A DNA stretch of 64,000 nt from Earliella scabrosa (GCA_022605405.1 JABYQQ010000008.1:372001-436000); one strand, 5' to 3'. Positions 34,101 to 46,476 are shown, counted from the stretch's first letter. Notes: generated from the letters alone by a model not told the origin. Numbers and translations: made by a program.

Positions 34101-34554
34101 CTCCCTTTCCTTTGGTGCCATTCTTCTTTTGACTTGCTTCAGCCTCACGAGCCTCTAGAACTTTTTGGCGTTCTTCGTTCAAAACGTTCCTCCAGTCGCC
34201 TCTGGTCTTGTCCTCATTGAACGTCAACCTGGTGGCCTTTGTCACAGCTTCTCTTTCAGGTAAAGCATCTAGCCATCCTGAATGCTGCATGATATTGTTC
34301 GCTTGTTGCACGTTACTCTTGCGTGTTAGTTCGGCTTCGCTGGTCATATTCCAGTCTTGGGAGTTGATAATATCATTCTCTTTGTTTGGAATTGGCACGT
34401 CGGAGTCATTCCAGTGGTGTTGAGTGTCTATGTCATTCAGCTGACTGGTGGACATGTCGAACGGAGTCTTGATTGCTTCTCCTTCTTGAGATCTTTTGGC
34501 TGAGAAATCATCCCGCGCATCATTGCATTCATAACGAATGTGAAAGAACTTCAT
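31168..34554 (-). pseudogene. Helitron helicase and cysteine-protease-like domain (copy 2), with two stops
   Basis: Homologous to 1871-4765. Helicase motifs: GGMAGTGKSQ, MAPTGTAAALIGGSTYHS, FMDEVSMLD, GDFAQLPPA, LRENMRQ, SQGRTRP, TCLSRGSTLEG. The frame 32389-34554 ends with ISPKVMGIT, then a stop, NELIHSF and a second stop before the frame 31168-32343 resumes (MPKHIHRSLRW). That part carries the protease-like domain: NHSCPYDSLLTVLL, paired Cys (CPGCDEAG, CESCGEY), NHFVARTIDKNGDVWYHDG. Conservation of the Cys, His and Asp positions in both copies argues that the domain was functional before the stops arose. Confidence 0.85.
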
Positions 34555-35571
34555 GATCTCTATCTAATTGGCGATCAGTGAATTGATGCTGGTTGAAGAC
34601 ATCGCTCAAGTCGTCTCTAGGTTTGGTCGCAGATCTTTACCTGTCCTCCAAGGCTTGAATAGTGTTAACATTGTCATGCAATATTCTTCGCGGCTGCCTG
34701 CATCTTTACGAGAAAGTGACCCTCCTATAAAGTTTGGTACGTAACTGTCTTTTTCATCTAGCAGATGGACATGATGAGAGTGAAATTGAGGGTGCTCCTC
34801 ATGAAACAATACGTTCTTAGACCGTGGAGCGTTCTGCGGTGCTACTGGAACAGTTTCCTGAATCAATGCTTTGCCTGAATCAATGCTTTGTTAGATTCAT
34901 TGGTGAGCAAAAGTTCGTCGTCGGACTCTTCTTCTTCATAACGAGGTGGCCCTCCGCCACGCTGACTCTCGTTGTCATCCCCGTTGCTTACTGCATAATT
35001 ATTCTCAAAATCACTGTCTCCGTCTTCCGGGGTCATTTGTTCTGTGCGCACTTTCCATTTTTTTCTCTTGGCCATTTTTTTCTTATCGCTTAATCTGATC
35101 CAATCATAAAGGGACATATCCTTGTATTGGTGCGGACGCCACATGTAGTCCATGGTTGGGGATATGGTGACTACCTGGGCTTCGCTATTTGCATTGTTTT
35201 TATTGAACCCGAGCATGACTTTTGTGTTACCCTCCTCTCCAATTTTATCGGAATCCTCCCATGCTCGCATAACTTCGTATACGTACGTCTTCCAGAAACA
35301 TACTCGGAACTTATGGCTGGTATGATCCGGATGCTTGAGAAGATACATGGACGCCATTGGCCCGCCAATTTCGGAAGCAGCAGTGAGAGTGTTCACTATT
35401 TTGGTGATTATGGGTCTAGCTTTGTCTTTCATAGATTTATCACTGTTCACGATTTCCGGATTGCGTTCAAAGACCTTCTGCACTGATTCGAACATTACGT
35501 GAGTTTTCAGCGGGGACTTCGTAATGTAGTCTGCCACATACGCGATGACCGATTTGATCGCAGTTCCGGAG
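34555..35571 (-). pseudogene. Helitron Rep C-terminal segment (copy 2), frameshifted
   Basis: Frames at 34606-34866 and 34863-35571 match the Rep segment at 4798-6509: SGTAIKSVIAYVADYITKSP (Y2-type YVADY), KHPDHTSHKFRVCFWKTYVY, then IGGSLSRKDAGSREEYC. A 17-bp tandem duplication (34857-34873 and 34874-34890, CCTGAATCAATGCTTTG) shifts the frame in the middle, and a second shift follows LRPNLETT near 34605. At 35571 the sequence passes abruptly into the GC-rich insertion. About 45 codons found in copy 1 on this side of the break are missing. Confidence 0.8.
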
Positions 35572-35883
35572 AACACGACGTTCACTTCCTCATCCGCCTC
35601 GACGACGTCATCCTGGCCTTGGACCGCGAACAGACGGGGCTCGACTTCGAAATAGCGGCGTTGCGCGACCAGAACAGGCGGGCGCTCCTTGCCGCGGACT
35701 GCTGAGGGATATTCGCGATGGGCGGCCGCGGTATAGGGGTCGCAGGGAACGGTCCGTAGAGGGAATAGGGTAGATCGCGATTGTCGTCGATACGGAAATT
35801 CAGTAGCCCTTGAGACGCCACCAGTGTCGAGGGATTTAAGTCGTCGAGCGTCGCAAAGACGTCCCGCAACATCCTCTCGCACC

Positions 35884-36528
35884 ATGCCTTCGCTGGGTTC
35901 CCAGATGGTTGAGCGCGCGATCTTGTACCGCGAAATGATCTCGCGGTTCTACCCTCTCGTCCGCCTTCGCACTGAGCACCTGCTTGACGCCATCGACGCT
36001 CAAGTGGCCCGCGGCCCCGGTCCGGGTCCCGTTGGTGCCGGCACCGCTCTAGACTTCACCTTGCTCGTCGACCAGCTCGCGGAGTGTTACGTGAGCGCCG
36101 CTTCCATTTTTGATCGCCGGCGCCGCTTAATGAAATCGCAGATCATCCTCACCGCGCTCCTCGAGGGCGACGGCGAGTTCCACTCCGGCGTCAAGGATCG
36201 GCTCCGCCTCGCGTTCGCGTCGGTCGAGGGCGGCCCCACGCTCGTCGAGCAGTTCAACAAGACCGTCGACGCCGCGCGCCCCGGTATCCGCTTGAGGTAC
36301 CTCGAGGCGTACCGCGCTGTCTTCGCGTACGAGCAGGCCACCGTCGCTTCCATTCAACAGATCGCCGCGCGCCAGCTGTTGCACGTCGCCGGAGAAGCCC
36401 GCGCGCGCGTCAAATTGCTGCAGGACGACATCCACCGAATTGACCAAGAGACTGCCCGACTTGGAGGCGCAGTCCCTCAGCGCAGGTCCCTGATTGACCG
36501 CCTCGACACTGGTTCTGAGGAGTTCTGA
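35884..36528 (+). CDS. Hypothetical helical protein in Gypsy insertion
   Basis: A 214-codon GC-rich single exon, MPSLGSQMVERAILYREM to LIDRLDTGSEEF. It is Ala/Arg/Leu rich, mostly helix-like, with possible coiled coil in the last 70 residues (VKLLQDDIHRIDQETARLGG). I recognise no family. Codon use matches the Gypsy genes and not the surrounding Helitron genes, and the orientation is antisense to gag-pol, so it is probably an accessory gene of the retroelement or of the same insertion. Confidence 0.5.
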   Translation: MPSLGSQMVERAILYREMISRFYPLVRLRTEHLLDAIDAQVARGPGPGPVGAGTALDFTLLVDQLAECYVSAASIFDRRRRLMKSQIILTALLEGDGEFHSGVKDRLRLAFASVEGGPTLVEQFNKTVDAARPGIRLRYLEAYRAVFAYEQATVASIQQIAARQLLHVAGEARARVKLLQDDIHRIDQETARLGGAVPQRRSLIDRLDTGSEEF

Positions 36529-36763
36529 GGAGGAAGGGGCGGCGATGTAGTGTAGAAGCCCGCGACCCTGTACTTCGCCGTTCGTCGAGTTGAAATTGTA
36601 GTGCGCGCGAGCCGCAGTTCTTGTCCGTCGCGTCCGGGTTCATAACGCGTGCCTTCTGTCCGGTTCGCCCTTCAACCCCTCTCCTCGTTCTCCTTCCGCC
36701 CCTCGCCCAACTCGTCCCCCGCCTTCTTCGTCTCAGCCTATCCCGCACACCCGCCTTGCCACC

Positions 36764-38653
36764 ATGTCCTCGCCTCCGCCTCCCGAGTCCTCCACCACCA
36801 TGGGCACCCGCGCCGACGATCCCGCGACCGACGCCGCCGAAGTCGAGCTCCAATCCAACGACGAAGACCTGCGCGTCGGCACCCCGTACGCGCCCGACGA
36901 GCTGCAAGAGCTCCTCCGCCTGTACACGCCCGAGGAACTCCAGTCTGGCGGCGAGGAGGCCGCGAAGGACTTCGCGCGCCGGTTCGTTCACATCGCCGTA
37001 AGTGCTGCGCCCCTTCGCGACTCCTGTCCGCAACCACTAACCGCTTCGCAGTACTCGCTCGAGGACCCGTTCCAGTCGGACGATCTCTTCCCGGAGTTTT
37101 GGGAGCGGTTCTCCCCGCACGCCTCCCCTCGCTTGCAGGAGGTCGTACTCCTCGTCTTCTCGGTTCGCACTCGCGAGGCTCGCAACTCCTCGCTCGAGGT
37201 GGAGCTCGCGGACTTGGAGAGTAGCCGCCCGGACCACGCGACCACGCCGCGCCAGGAGAAGGTGGTGAGGGCTCGCATGTTGGTGACCGACTGGGAGCGT
37301 AAGTCCTCGCGCGCGCCCCTCCGCTCTTGTCTTCTTCAGCTAACCTTCCCTCTTTTTGTCCTCCAGTCAAGCGCATCCGGGAGATCAAAGACTTCCGCCT
37401 GCTCAGGTCGGAGCCCATTCCCCTCCCGGTCGGCCTTGCCATCCTCACCGGCGGCCTCTCTCGCCACTACCCTCGCCGCTCGACCGCGGAGCCGCCTAGC
37501 GCGCCCGTGACTCCCGGAGCGCCCTCGCGTGCGCTGCTCCCTCCCGCGACGATCTCGACTCCGGTGCGCATCAAGAAGGAGAAGCCTGATCCCGCGCCGG
37601 CTAAGGGCAAGCGCCGCGCGGTCTCGCAAGATGTCTCCGCGGACGAGGCTGATGCGGCCGCTGACTCCGATGTTGTCGAGGTGAGCGAAGTCGTCCGTCC
37701 CCCTTCTGCCCACGGCACGCGCGCGCAACGCAAGGAGAAGATCGCCGCGCGGCCCGAGTCCGTCCGCAAGAGGGCCAAGGTCGTCGAGGTCTTGGAGTCC
37801 GAAGAGGAGGAGCTCGCGACCGCTGCGAAGCCCGATGATGCCGCCGATGACCCGCCCGCTTCCACTACGCCTGCCGCTCCCGTCGCCATCCTCCCCAACT
37901 CGAAGTACACGCTCGAGTTCTTCGAGCCCTGCGACGAGTGCAAGACGCGCAAGTTCCCCATCTGCGTCCGCACGCATGACGAGCGCGGCCTCTCCTGCGA
38001 CTTCTGCGGGCACCGCTCGCGGAACATGCAGTGCACCCGCCGCGGCCTGAACTCGTACGGCGAGTTGAAGACCAAGAGTAGGTCGACCTCCGTCGCGCTT
38101 CGTGGCTTCTACGCTGACTCGTCCCTTGTCGCAGAGAAGGGCGGTCGGCTTCTCGCGCAGTACAACGGCTTGGGCTTCGTCTTCCGTTCCTTCAAGACCC
38201 AGCTGCCCGAGTACTGCGTGCAAGCTGTCCAGGCCGTCCGCGCGTTCGAGAACGACCCGCCCAAGATCCGCGTCGCGCGCCCGAAGGAGCTGGCCCGAGC
38301 CGACGCCTGCGCCCGCGAAGAAGAAGAAGGCCAACGCTTCGCTGGAGGGCGCGTCGGCTTCGACGTCGAAGTCGTCCCGCGAGGTCATCCCGCCCGCGGA
38401 CCTCAGCCCGGCTGTGTCGAAGAAGGTCGCCGCATGCCGCAAGCGCGCGAACGTTTTGCTCGGCGAGATCGTCGAGCACGTCGAGGAGCTCATCGCCGTC
38501 CGCGACCAGGAGGAGGAGTACACAGGCCAGGACTTCGGTGAGGCCGACCTGGATGCCTCGGTTCGGGTTCCGGACCTGCTGACCTTCGCGGAGGTCGTCG
38601 ACTCTCGCGAGTCCGACGCGCGGGTGTGGACGGTGCTCCGCAAGAACCAGTAG
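36764..38653 (+). CDS. Hypothetical Cys-rich protein in Gypsy insertion, spliced, possible frameshift
   Basis: Exons 36764-36997, 37052-37298, 37367-38077 and 38135-38653 with short GT-AG introns. The N-terminus is acidic (PPPESSTTMGTRADDPATD), the middle has EKPDPAPAKGKRRAV and RKRAKVVEV basic stretches, and a Cys cluster follows: CDECKTRKFPICVR then CDFCGHRSRNMQC, a possible zinc-binding module. Near 38290 the reading must change frame to continue into PAPAKKKKANASLEG and the plausible end ARVWTVLRKNQ, so a one-base indel is likely there. Antisense to gag-pol. Comparable Cys-cluster proteins are, as far as I recall, common beside basidiomycete Gypsy elements. The function is unknown. Confidence 0.5.
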
Positions 38654-39334
38654 GGGCCTCGCGCTCTCGTCGCGGGGCGCGCCTCAGTCGTGCCGCTATC
38701 GCAGCTCCGCTGTTGGCGCGCACATACCGCGATCCTGGAGCTCGTGAATGCTGAGGCCGGTCCTTGCAGTCGCGCTTCGCGGGTCGTGGTCGCAGGCCGC
38801 TCCGCCGTGGTTCCCGGGCTCCCCTTTCTTGTTGTCTTCGTCCTCGCGCTCGCCCGTCTCGCTCTCCCTTCGCATCCCGCTCTCGCCATCGCTCTCGCCC
38901 GTCCCCCGCATTGCATCGCATCACCTTGCATCCCAGTCCCGACCCGTCCCGTCTCGAACTCGTGTCTCATCGTCAAGTATCGTAAAAATGTATCGTAAAA
39001 GTAGTCGTAGGCTTCGTTTTGTGGCTGTCGTTTTGTAGTTTTTGTTTTTGTCGTTTGCTTTCTTGTGTTATCAATAAACTGTGTGATAGAAAGAGTGTGT
39101 GATTGACTAAATAAAAGTGTAACTGATTTTCGAAGTAGTAAGTAAAAGGATGTCCCGCAGGTTGGTCTCGCGGGACGGTTCTGCGGAAAGAGTTCACGAA
39201 ATGGGCATATAGTAAGGAAAGTGTGTCGCAAAACAAGGCCGCGATAGGCGTTCGCGGGCTGTCGAAAGTCAGAGTTCGGAAATCGAAAAGGAGAAAGTGA
39301 TCGCAGGATAACCATGTCCGAGTCATGTATCGTA

Positions 39335-39350
39335 CCTCCTCCCCCCCGCT
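39335..39350 (-). other. Candidate polypurine tract
   Basis: On the minus strand AGCGGGGGGAGGAGG lies about 50 bp after the integrase stop codon, where a polypurine tract is expected before a 3' long terminal repeat. The terminal repeat itself was not identified. Confidence 0.4.
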
Positions 39351-39399
39351 AATGTTGTCGACGTCCCCGTCGACGTCCCATCTTCGCGCACAAGAGCGC

Positions 39400-40710
39400 C
39401 TAATCTTCCTCGGCCTCCTCGGGCTCTCCTAGCCCTTCATCCTCAAACGTCTCCTCGCTCTCCTCCATCTCGCGGATTCGTCTCGCGTCGACATCTAAGT
39501 CCTCCATCCTAAAAGGTATGGGGCTCTTCCTCGCGAGATACGGGATTAGTCGAAACGCGGCGATAGGGCGGTCGTGTACGGCGCCGTCGAGCTCCGCGAC
39601 GATGTAAGCGCCGCCCCGGTTGCGCGAGATGACCACCAGCGGACCCAAGTACCGCGCGCGCATCTTGCGGTTTAGCAACTTCTCGATCGCGGTATTCCGC
39701 ATGAGGACCAGACGACCGGGCTTGAAGTCGAAAGCCTTTGTTGTATGCGCGTGGTGTTCCTCGTACAGTTCCGCGGCGCGAACTCGGCTCGCGTAGACCT
39801 TCGAGCGCAGTCGCGAGATTTGCTCGGGGCGCTTCTGCAGGGCGATCGCGCGCTGGGTGATGAGCTCGGTGGTCGAGATCATTTTGGTAGCCGTCAGCAA
39901 GAGGTAAGTTGCTTCCGCGATGTCCAGGGGCATGATCGGGTGCGTGCCTGTGACTGCATAGTATGGCGAGCAGCCCATTCGGCGTCGAACAGTGATCCGG
40001 TCCGCCCAGAGGACAGAGTAGACTCGCGAGACCCACTGACTCGGGTCGCCCTCGCAGGCCTTGTAGAGCGCGTCGCGTACGTGGAAGTGCGGGCGCTCGA
40101 CGATTCCGTTCGCCTGCGAGTTGTAGCCTGAGATCCGAATGTGGTAGACGTGGTAGGTCTTCGCAATGTACTCGAGCGCGGCGACGAAAGGCGTCCCGTT
40201 GTCCGAGATGATCTCGCAGACGGCGCCCCAGCGGCAAAGTAAGTCCTGGTAGATCCAGTCGCCGATCGCCTTCGCGGTCTGCGCCGTGCTCGCGCGGCCT
40301 TCGCAGTAGGTCGTCATCGCGCAGCGCGCGTGGAAGAAGTATCGGTACCGCCCCGGCATCTCCATGCAGTCGACGTGCACTCGCATCATCGGTGGCACGG
40401 GGATGGGGACCGTTGGGGGAATGCGAACTTTGGTGGTCTGTCGCACTTGGCACTGATGGCACGACCGCACGTACCACGCGATGTCCGCCTTCATCTCGGG
40501 CCACCAGAAGCGGTCCGCGAGGAAAGAGGTTGTCGCGGCAATCCCGCGGTGTCCGACATAGTCGTGCATCTCGACGAGCGCTTGAGGTCGCTTCTCCGCC
40601 TCGAGGACGCGACGATGATGCCCATCGCGTCCTACTTTCCACAGGCGGTCATCCCGGAGGAAAAACTGGGAAGCGTACTTCGCGAACCTATCTGCCTCGC
40701 GTGATTCCAT
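39400..40710 (-). pseudogene. Gypsy integrase part of pol
   Basis: The frame contains the HHCC zinc module (VEMHDYVGHRG ... CHQCQVRQ), the core catalytic Asp residues in RVHVDCMEMPG and IISDNGTPF, and the Glu in NGIVERPHFHVRD, then a C-terminal part with GRLVLMRNTAIEK and RYLGPLVVISR. It is separated from the reverse transcriptase frame only by one in-frame TGA (40717-40719). Pol was therefore once continuous, and this copy carries a nonsense mutation. Confidence 0.85.
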
Positions 40711-40716
40711 CGCGGG

Positions 40717-43272
40717 TCATTCGCCAGTCGCGAGCCAGTGTTTGACTTCTTCGATTCTGAAGTCGAAGTCGCGCGCGACCGCAGTTCGCGGAAAGTCGCT
40801 GTACGGCGGTGGCGCGATCACAGGGAGCTTCGCGGCGGTTCCGCTCGTCTGCTGCATGAGAGTCTCGACTTCGTCAATGCTTCGCGGGACTGAGAAGTCG
40901 ATCGCAGCGTCCCCGAGTCGCGGAGGAGGGTTTATAAGGTGCATGAAGCCGTACATATTGTCGACCCAGTCCTCAAACTCCTCCCCGTCGTCCTCGTCAG
41001 GCTTGTCGTCTGGCTGCGCGGGTCGTCTGCTGAGACCGTCCGGGGTATGGCGCTTTCCCGGAACGTGCACGAGGTCGAAGTGGAACATCTTGATCGCGAT
41101 GATCCAGCGATTCATCACCGCAGACGGCGCGACGTCAGGGTTCGCGAGCATGTCCTTAATCGCGGTCGCGTCCGTCTCGACGACGAGCTTGCGCACGCCG
41201 ACCAAGTGGAAGCGGAGCGCGCGAAGCGCGCGGAAAAGACCGTAGAGTTCGAGTTTCGGCTGCGAGAATCTCGCTTCGCGGTCGTTCAGGGTGATGGAAC
41301 AGAACCTGCTGTAGTAGCGCTTCCGCGGGTCGTCTTGGTCCTCTTGACATAAGTGGAAGCCGACCGCGATCTTAGACGTGTCGACGGACAGAATCACGGG
41401 AGCGTCGGACTCGTAGTCGATCGCGCGGAGCGCCGGGGACGCGAGGAGCGCGTCCTTGAGGGTCTGCATCGCAAGCTCCTGTTCCGGGCCCCATTCGAAC
41501 TGCGCGTCCTTTCGCAGAAGACGATTGAGAGGGTGCGCCTTCGTCGCGTAGTCCTTGATAAAGATCCTCGCGACTCCGACGGTCCCTAGGAAAGCGCGAA
41601 CCTCAGACACATTGGCACACGGGCCCCAGTTCAGGACAGCCTCAACGCCTTTCGGTTCCGGGACGCGACCTTCCGGGGTGCAGTGGTGTCCGACCGCGGT
41701 GAACTCCGGCGCTGCGCACCGAATCTTCTTCCCGCTGAAGGTGCCTCCTGCGTGCTTGACTCGCTGAACAATCCGATTGACGTCCTGCAGATGCTCCCAC
41801 ACGTAGCGCCGAACTCCGGGATTCTCGGGGATCGTCTCGTAGGTTCCGTCCTCGCGGCGGTATGCGCTCGCGGGACCGATCACCGTAACGTCGTCGATGT
41901 AGGGGATAGTGTACGCGGGGATCTCGGGTTGTAGGATGAAGGTTACGTCGTCATGGAATATGGGAACTGAGTTCGCCCAGCCCATAGGGAGTGTGGTGAG
42001 GCGCATCGCGCCGAAGGGTGTTTGGAAAGTGGTAAGGTCTCGCGACTCTTCTTCGAGCTCGCGTTCGTCATAGCCGATGTAGAGATCGAGCGTGGTTCCG
42101 CAGGCGCGTCCCGCGAATCTCTCCGCCATATGGTCGGGGATCGGGGGCACGCCGCTGTGCTGAATCGTGACTTTGTTCAGCGGCTCGAGTGAATGGACGA
42201 TGCGGATGTTCCCGTCCTTCTTGAGCACGCAGAACCATCGCGAACGGTAGGACACGTTCGACGGCTCGTAAACTCCGGAGTCGATCTTCTTGCGGATGAG
42301 CGCGATGACCTGATTGTAGATGCCGGGAGGGATTGGGAAGTTCTTCTCGATCCACGGAACATGCGGGATGACCGCGAGCCTAACCGGCGGGAACATGTCG
42401 CGACGGAAGTGCCCGCGCTCGGAGTCTTCCCAAGCGAAGCCCTCGTTCTGCTTGCACATCATGTCGTCGAAGATCGCGAGTTCCTCGGGCGTCAGCCACT
42501 CCGCGTGATCCTCGTGCAGCTTCTCGCGACGCTCCGCGGTGTAACGTCCGGTGGGTTCGAAAGGTTTGGGGTTGGGGTCTAGTGTAGGCATGTTCTCGAG
42601 AGGGTCGCCGACGTGGTTTCGGACGATGCGGAAGTGTTGTGGGAGCTCGGTCGGCGTAGGGTTGACCTTGAGCGCTACCGGCTTGTACTTCTTCTTCGTC
42701 TTCAGCAGCACTTCGACCTCCTCCTCTTCGCATGTGGGAGTCGCAGGACGGCCGTCCGGCTTCGATTCGCGGGGTCTCGAATACGAACCCGATCGCGAGC
42801 GCACCGGACGCCGTCCGAGAGATTTCGTAGGGTAGACAGGCCTGACGCGCCCACGTGATCGCGTCCCGCGGATCGCGTCTGTAGGCGCTCGGGTATCTGG
42901 TGTCGCGCGACCGCGCTCCGGCTCGGAAGTTGTCGCATGAGGGGTATCGGTCGCGCGGGTAGAGTCGAGGGAAACCGAAACTCGAGACTGAGAGTTGAGA
43001 TATGTATGGATTTCTGGTTTTACGCTGGGGTCGTCGCTCGCTAATAAATACGCTTCTTGGATCGCGGTAGCTGAGGTATCTTCGAGGGCTCTATGCGCGG
43101 TGACGTATATCTGCCTCGTTTTCGCGTCGTAGTCCAGGACGAGGGCCACCTCTCCCTGACCGGAAATCAGATCATCGAAGTCCGAAAACCCGCGCGCGAC
43201 GTCTGCGATTGTTTCAGGCCTTCGCCTCGCGCATACATCGGTAGGGTGAGCTCGCGGCGCGAGTTCGGACAA
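40717..43272 (-). pseudogene. Gypsy reverse transcriptase and RNase H part of pol
   Basis: Reverse transcriptase motifs: HVPWIEKNFPIPPG, SRWFCVLKKDGNIRIVHSL, FAGRACGTTLDLYIGYDERE, LTTLPMGWANSVPIFHDD and the catalytic box IPYIDDVTV. RNase H motifs follow: PVILSVDTSKIAVGF, LELYGLFRALRALRF, KLVVETDATAI, then VPGKRHTPDGLSRRP. The frame begins by overlapping the gag/protease frame by about 106 bases in another phase, which fits translation by frameshift as in many Gypsy elements. It ends at the TGA before integrase. Confidence 0.9.
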
Positions 43273-45748
43273 CGAACGGTGATCGTCTGACGACCGTCTG
43301 GCTTATTGACTACGGTGCCGGAGACTAAGACGTCGAAGGGTCGACCGAGGAGGACGTCGTAAGAGGCGTTCCGCACGACGTGCATCTGAAGGTAGACGAC
43401 GACTCCGGGGCCGAGCTCGACTGCGACGTTCCTCGCGAGACCGAGCGTAGGGTCGACTGTGCCGTTCGCGCTGACCATCCGCAGACTAGAGGACGGGTCG
43501 TAAGGGATCTTGAGTTCGAAGCACTTCGCCTCGCTGATCGCGACAATCTGCGAGCCCGGGTCGAGAACGCATTCGGTCGGGACGTCCGAGTTGTTGACAT
43601 ACGCGAAGATAGACCTCAACTTGTGAGTCTTATCCCCGACGACGATGTCAGGTCCGACGTCCTCGTCCTCTTCGCGCGAAAACGTTCCGCGGCGTACGCG
43701 ATACATCCCGCGGGGTAGCTCCTCGTCTTCATCATCCGACTCCGCCTCTTCGACCGTCTGGGACGCCTTCTTCTCCCGCGAAAGCTTGAAGGTCTCCGCT
43801 TCATCCCCGCTGTGCGTCCACACCGTCGGCTCGTCCTCCTCCGGACAGTCCTGCACGAACGTCTTGTACGTCCGTCCCTTCCCCTTATCCTCGCCCTTCT
43901 TCTTCGTCCTCTCATCTCCCTCGTCTTCTTCGTCCTCTCCCGCAGCCTTCTCCCGCGCGGCGCGAATCGCGAACCGCCGCGAAGATGTCGCGTCGTTCAG
44001 CATCTTCCGGATCCCCGGAGACACGCTCAAGAGCTCGACCGGGGTCATGGTGACCGACTGCGCTTCGCCGAAGCTCCTCTGAAAGACTCGCTTCTCCGCG
44101 TTGGGGTCTACGATCGCGGCGGTGTGACGGTACGCGGGCTCGGTTCGCGAAGGAGTGTCGGTCGCGCTGTTCGCACGCCTGTGGTTCCCGAAGGCAAAGT
44201 CGCGTGCGATGGGCTCAGCTGTGACTGGGGGTCGCGTCTTCGAGTACGGGTGGATCGGGATGTTCTCGTCGTCCTTATCGCGAGAAGGGCCTTCATCCCG
44301 CGCGACCCGCTGCTTAGCCTCCGCCCGGTCTGACAGGTGCGGTGGCGCATCGCGCTTCCGCGGCTGCTCGCGATCCTTCTCAGACTCCTCCCGCGTGTGC
44401 TTCTTCGGACGCGTCGTGATCTCGACTCCATCGAACCGGACCTTGCGCTTCTGCTTCTCGAGCTCCAGTTGACTCTTGAGCTCGCCCGCGCGCTGCATCA
44501 AGACTGTGAGTTCCTCCTCGATCGTGCTCTCGCTCTCCTTCGCGCCGGCGTAGTACGGGTCTTCTTCGGGCTCGACGACTAGCATCATGTGGCCGACTTG
44601 GGCAGGGTTCTTCTTGCCGGGATTGAGGTCGTGCCAGACTAGGACGCGCTCGCGCATGCAAGTCCCGGGAAGGTTCCGAGGGACGAAGGTGCCTTTCGGA
44701 AGGAAGATACGTCCTCCGTCGCCGCGTTCGATGAGACCATTCGCGAGATCTTCGCGAGCCGCCGGGCAGGTCTTAGAGTGGCACCCAGCGGTCCCGCAGT
44801 AGAAACAGTTTTGGTCCTCGCCTGCGAAGCCCAGTCCCGCATTGCTCAGCCGGACGTTCGCAGGGGGTCCTCGCGGTATGTCATTTCGCTGCCAGCCTCC
44901 TCCTCGCGGCGCGTCGTCGCGCGGGAACCCTTGCTGTCCTCCGTTCTCATTGCGGAACAGGGTGCGAAAGGTCTCCGTCATCGCGCTCAGCATCTCTTGC
45001 TTGAAGGACTCCAAAGCCGGCTCCTGCTTGACTTCGCGCGCGGGCGTCTGCGCGCTCTGGGTCGCGAACGCCGAAGTGCCTAAGAGAGACGACCCCGCGC
45101 CGGACCGAAACCGATGGTCGGAGCCCTGAAGGAGTATGCCGAAAGGACCTTGGTCTTCGAGGCAATAGGTCATAGCCTCATGCACTTCCGCGACGGAAAA
45201 GGGGTCGCTCGGGTGCTTGTCGGGGACCTTGTTCGCGAGACGAGCGCTAACGGCTGCGGCCTTCTCGGGCGGGACAAGGCTGAGGAGCGCGGCTGCAGCG
45301 TCATCCTCTGCGATACCGGGTCGCGGCTTCGTCGACAGGTAACGGAACATAGAATAGAACTTCCGGTAGAACTCGGAGTATTCCTCGAGAGTGTGAATCC
45401 CCTTCTCGCGGGTGTCGTTGACTAACTTGTTAAGCTGTGCCCGTGACCAGACGTGACTAGAGTCCGATCCGACGTAGAACCCCAAGACTTCATCGCGGAA
45501 CTTCTCGTAGGTGTCGGTAGGTCCCTTGTTCGTGAACGTCTGCAAGACCTTCCAGGTTTCGCGACGTCGATAGGCGCGTATAGGAGCGCGGCCTTTTTCT
45601 TCTCTTCTTCGGATGTCACGCCCTCGCGCGCGAGTAGGCGCTCGAGCTCCTCGAAGTACTCTGCGACGGCATCTCGCGAAGACAGATCGTACCGCGGAGC
45701 CTCCTTGCTTCGCTTCAGGAGCAGCTTGTCGAATCCGGTAGAAGCCAT
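43167..45748 (-). pseudogene. Gypsy gag and aspartic protease
   Basis: The N-terminus MASTGFDKLLLKRSKEAP (from 45748) and the capsid-like part (FTNKGPTDTYEKFRDEVLGF) lie in two frames that join near 45565 only if one base is gained or lost, so gag is frameshifted. Further on are a zinc-knuckle-like CFYCGTAGCHSKTC, a long charged linker with RKKHTREESEKDREQ, and a retropepsin-like ECVLDPGSQIVAIS (DPGS in place of DTG/DSG) with LLGRPFDVLVSG downstream. The mapping to gag and protease is clear; the protease active-site variant is usual in fungal elements as far as I recall. Confidence 0.85.
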
Positions 45749-46118
45749 GGGTGGCGTAGTTGCGATAGGAAGTGGATTGAAAGGGATAGGGGGTGGGATA
45801 GGGAAAGGGGGTGGAGATTGGGTTCGCGGGTTTGCTCGCGGAAGGATTTCGCGGAGAGGGGTATGGAACGAATCGCGGGGAGAGTCCTCGAGATCGGTAA
45901 GAGGAGACGAACCGAAGATGTCTAAATCGATCCGCGTTCTAGGTGTGTGGGGGACCTCCAGCTGACTTCCGCGGGGCGGTGAGCCTGCGTTGGAGTCTTC
46001 AATGGGGGTTAATTCCGCGTCGAGTTCTTCGCGAAATTGTCGGAGGGCAGCGGCCGTCCTTTCGATGTAGATGTCGAGGGAATCGTCTAGGGACCTGTTA
46101 CCGGCGGTGGCAGATTTA

Positions 46119-46142
46119 CTCCCCCTTGCGGTGGGCTCCAGA
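46119..46142 (-). other. Candidate primer-binding site
   Basis: On the minus strand TGGAGCCCACCGCAAGGGG lies about 380 bp upstream of gag. The form resembles Gypsy primer sites directly after a 5' terminal repeat, but the repeat boundary is not identified and the priming tRNA is not assigned. Confidence 0.3.
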
Positions 46143-46399
46143 ATGATGGGTGTGCTCCGGCTCTGTGTGCGGAAAGAAACAACTAAACCACACTAAGAAA
46201 CCAAGAACTCGAGAAGGTGGTGCGAGGTAGGGGATCTGGTTCCCGGGTTCGCAGGACGCGGACGCGGAGTCGACTCTCGAAAGGCTCTCGCGAAGGATCG
46301 CAGAGGCCGCGGGGAAAGACTATGGAAGAGAGCTCGAAGAGGTGTGGCTAACTCAAGCTCTGCGGAGGGAGTCCGCAGGACGGTGTCTCGAGATGGGAA

Positions 46400-46476
46400 G
46401 AACGCAAATCGCAGGCGCAAACGCAAGTCGCTGTCGCAGACGCAAATGCAGACGCAAACGCAGACGTATTCGCAGA
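46400..46476. repeat. CGCAAA/CGCAGA short tandem repeats
   Basis: Irregular tandem hexamers of the type CGCAAA, CGCAGA, CGCAAG in the upstream region of the Gypsy element, right of the candidate primer site. Confidence 0.7.
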
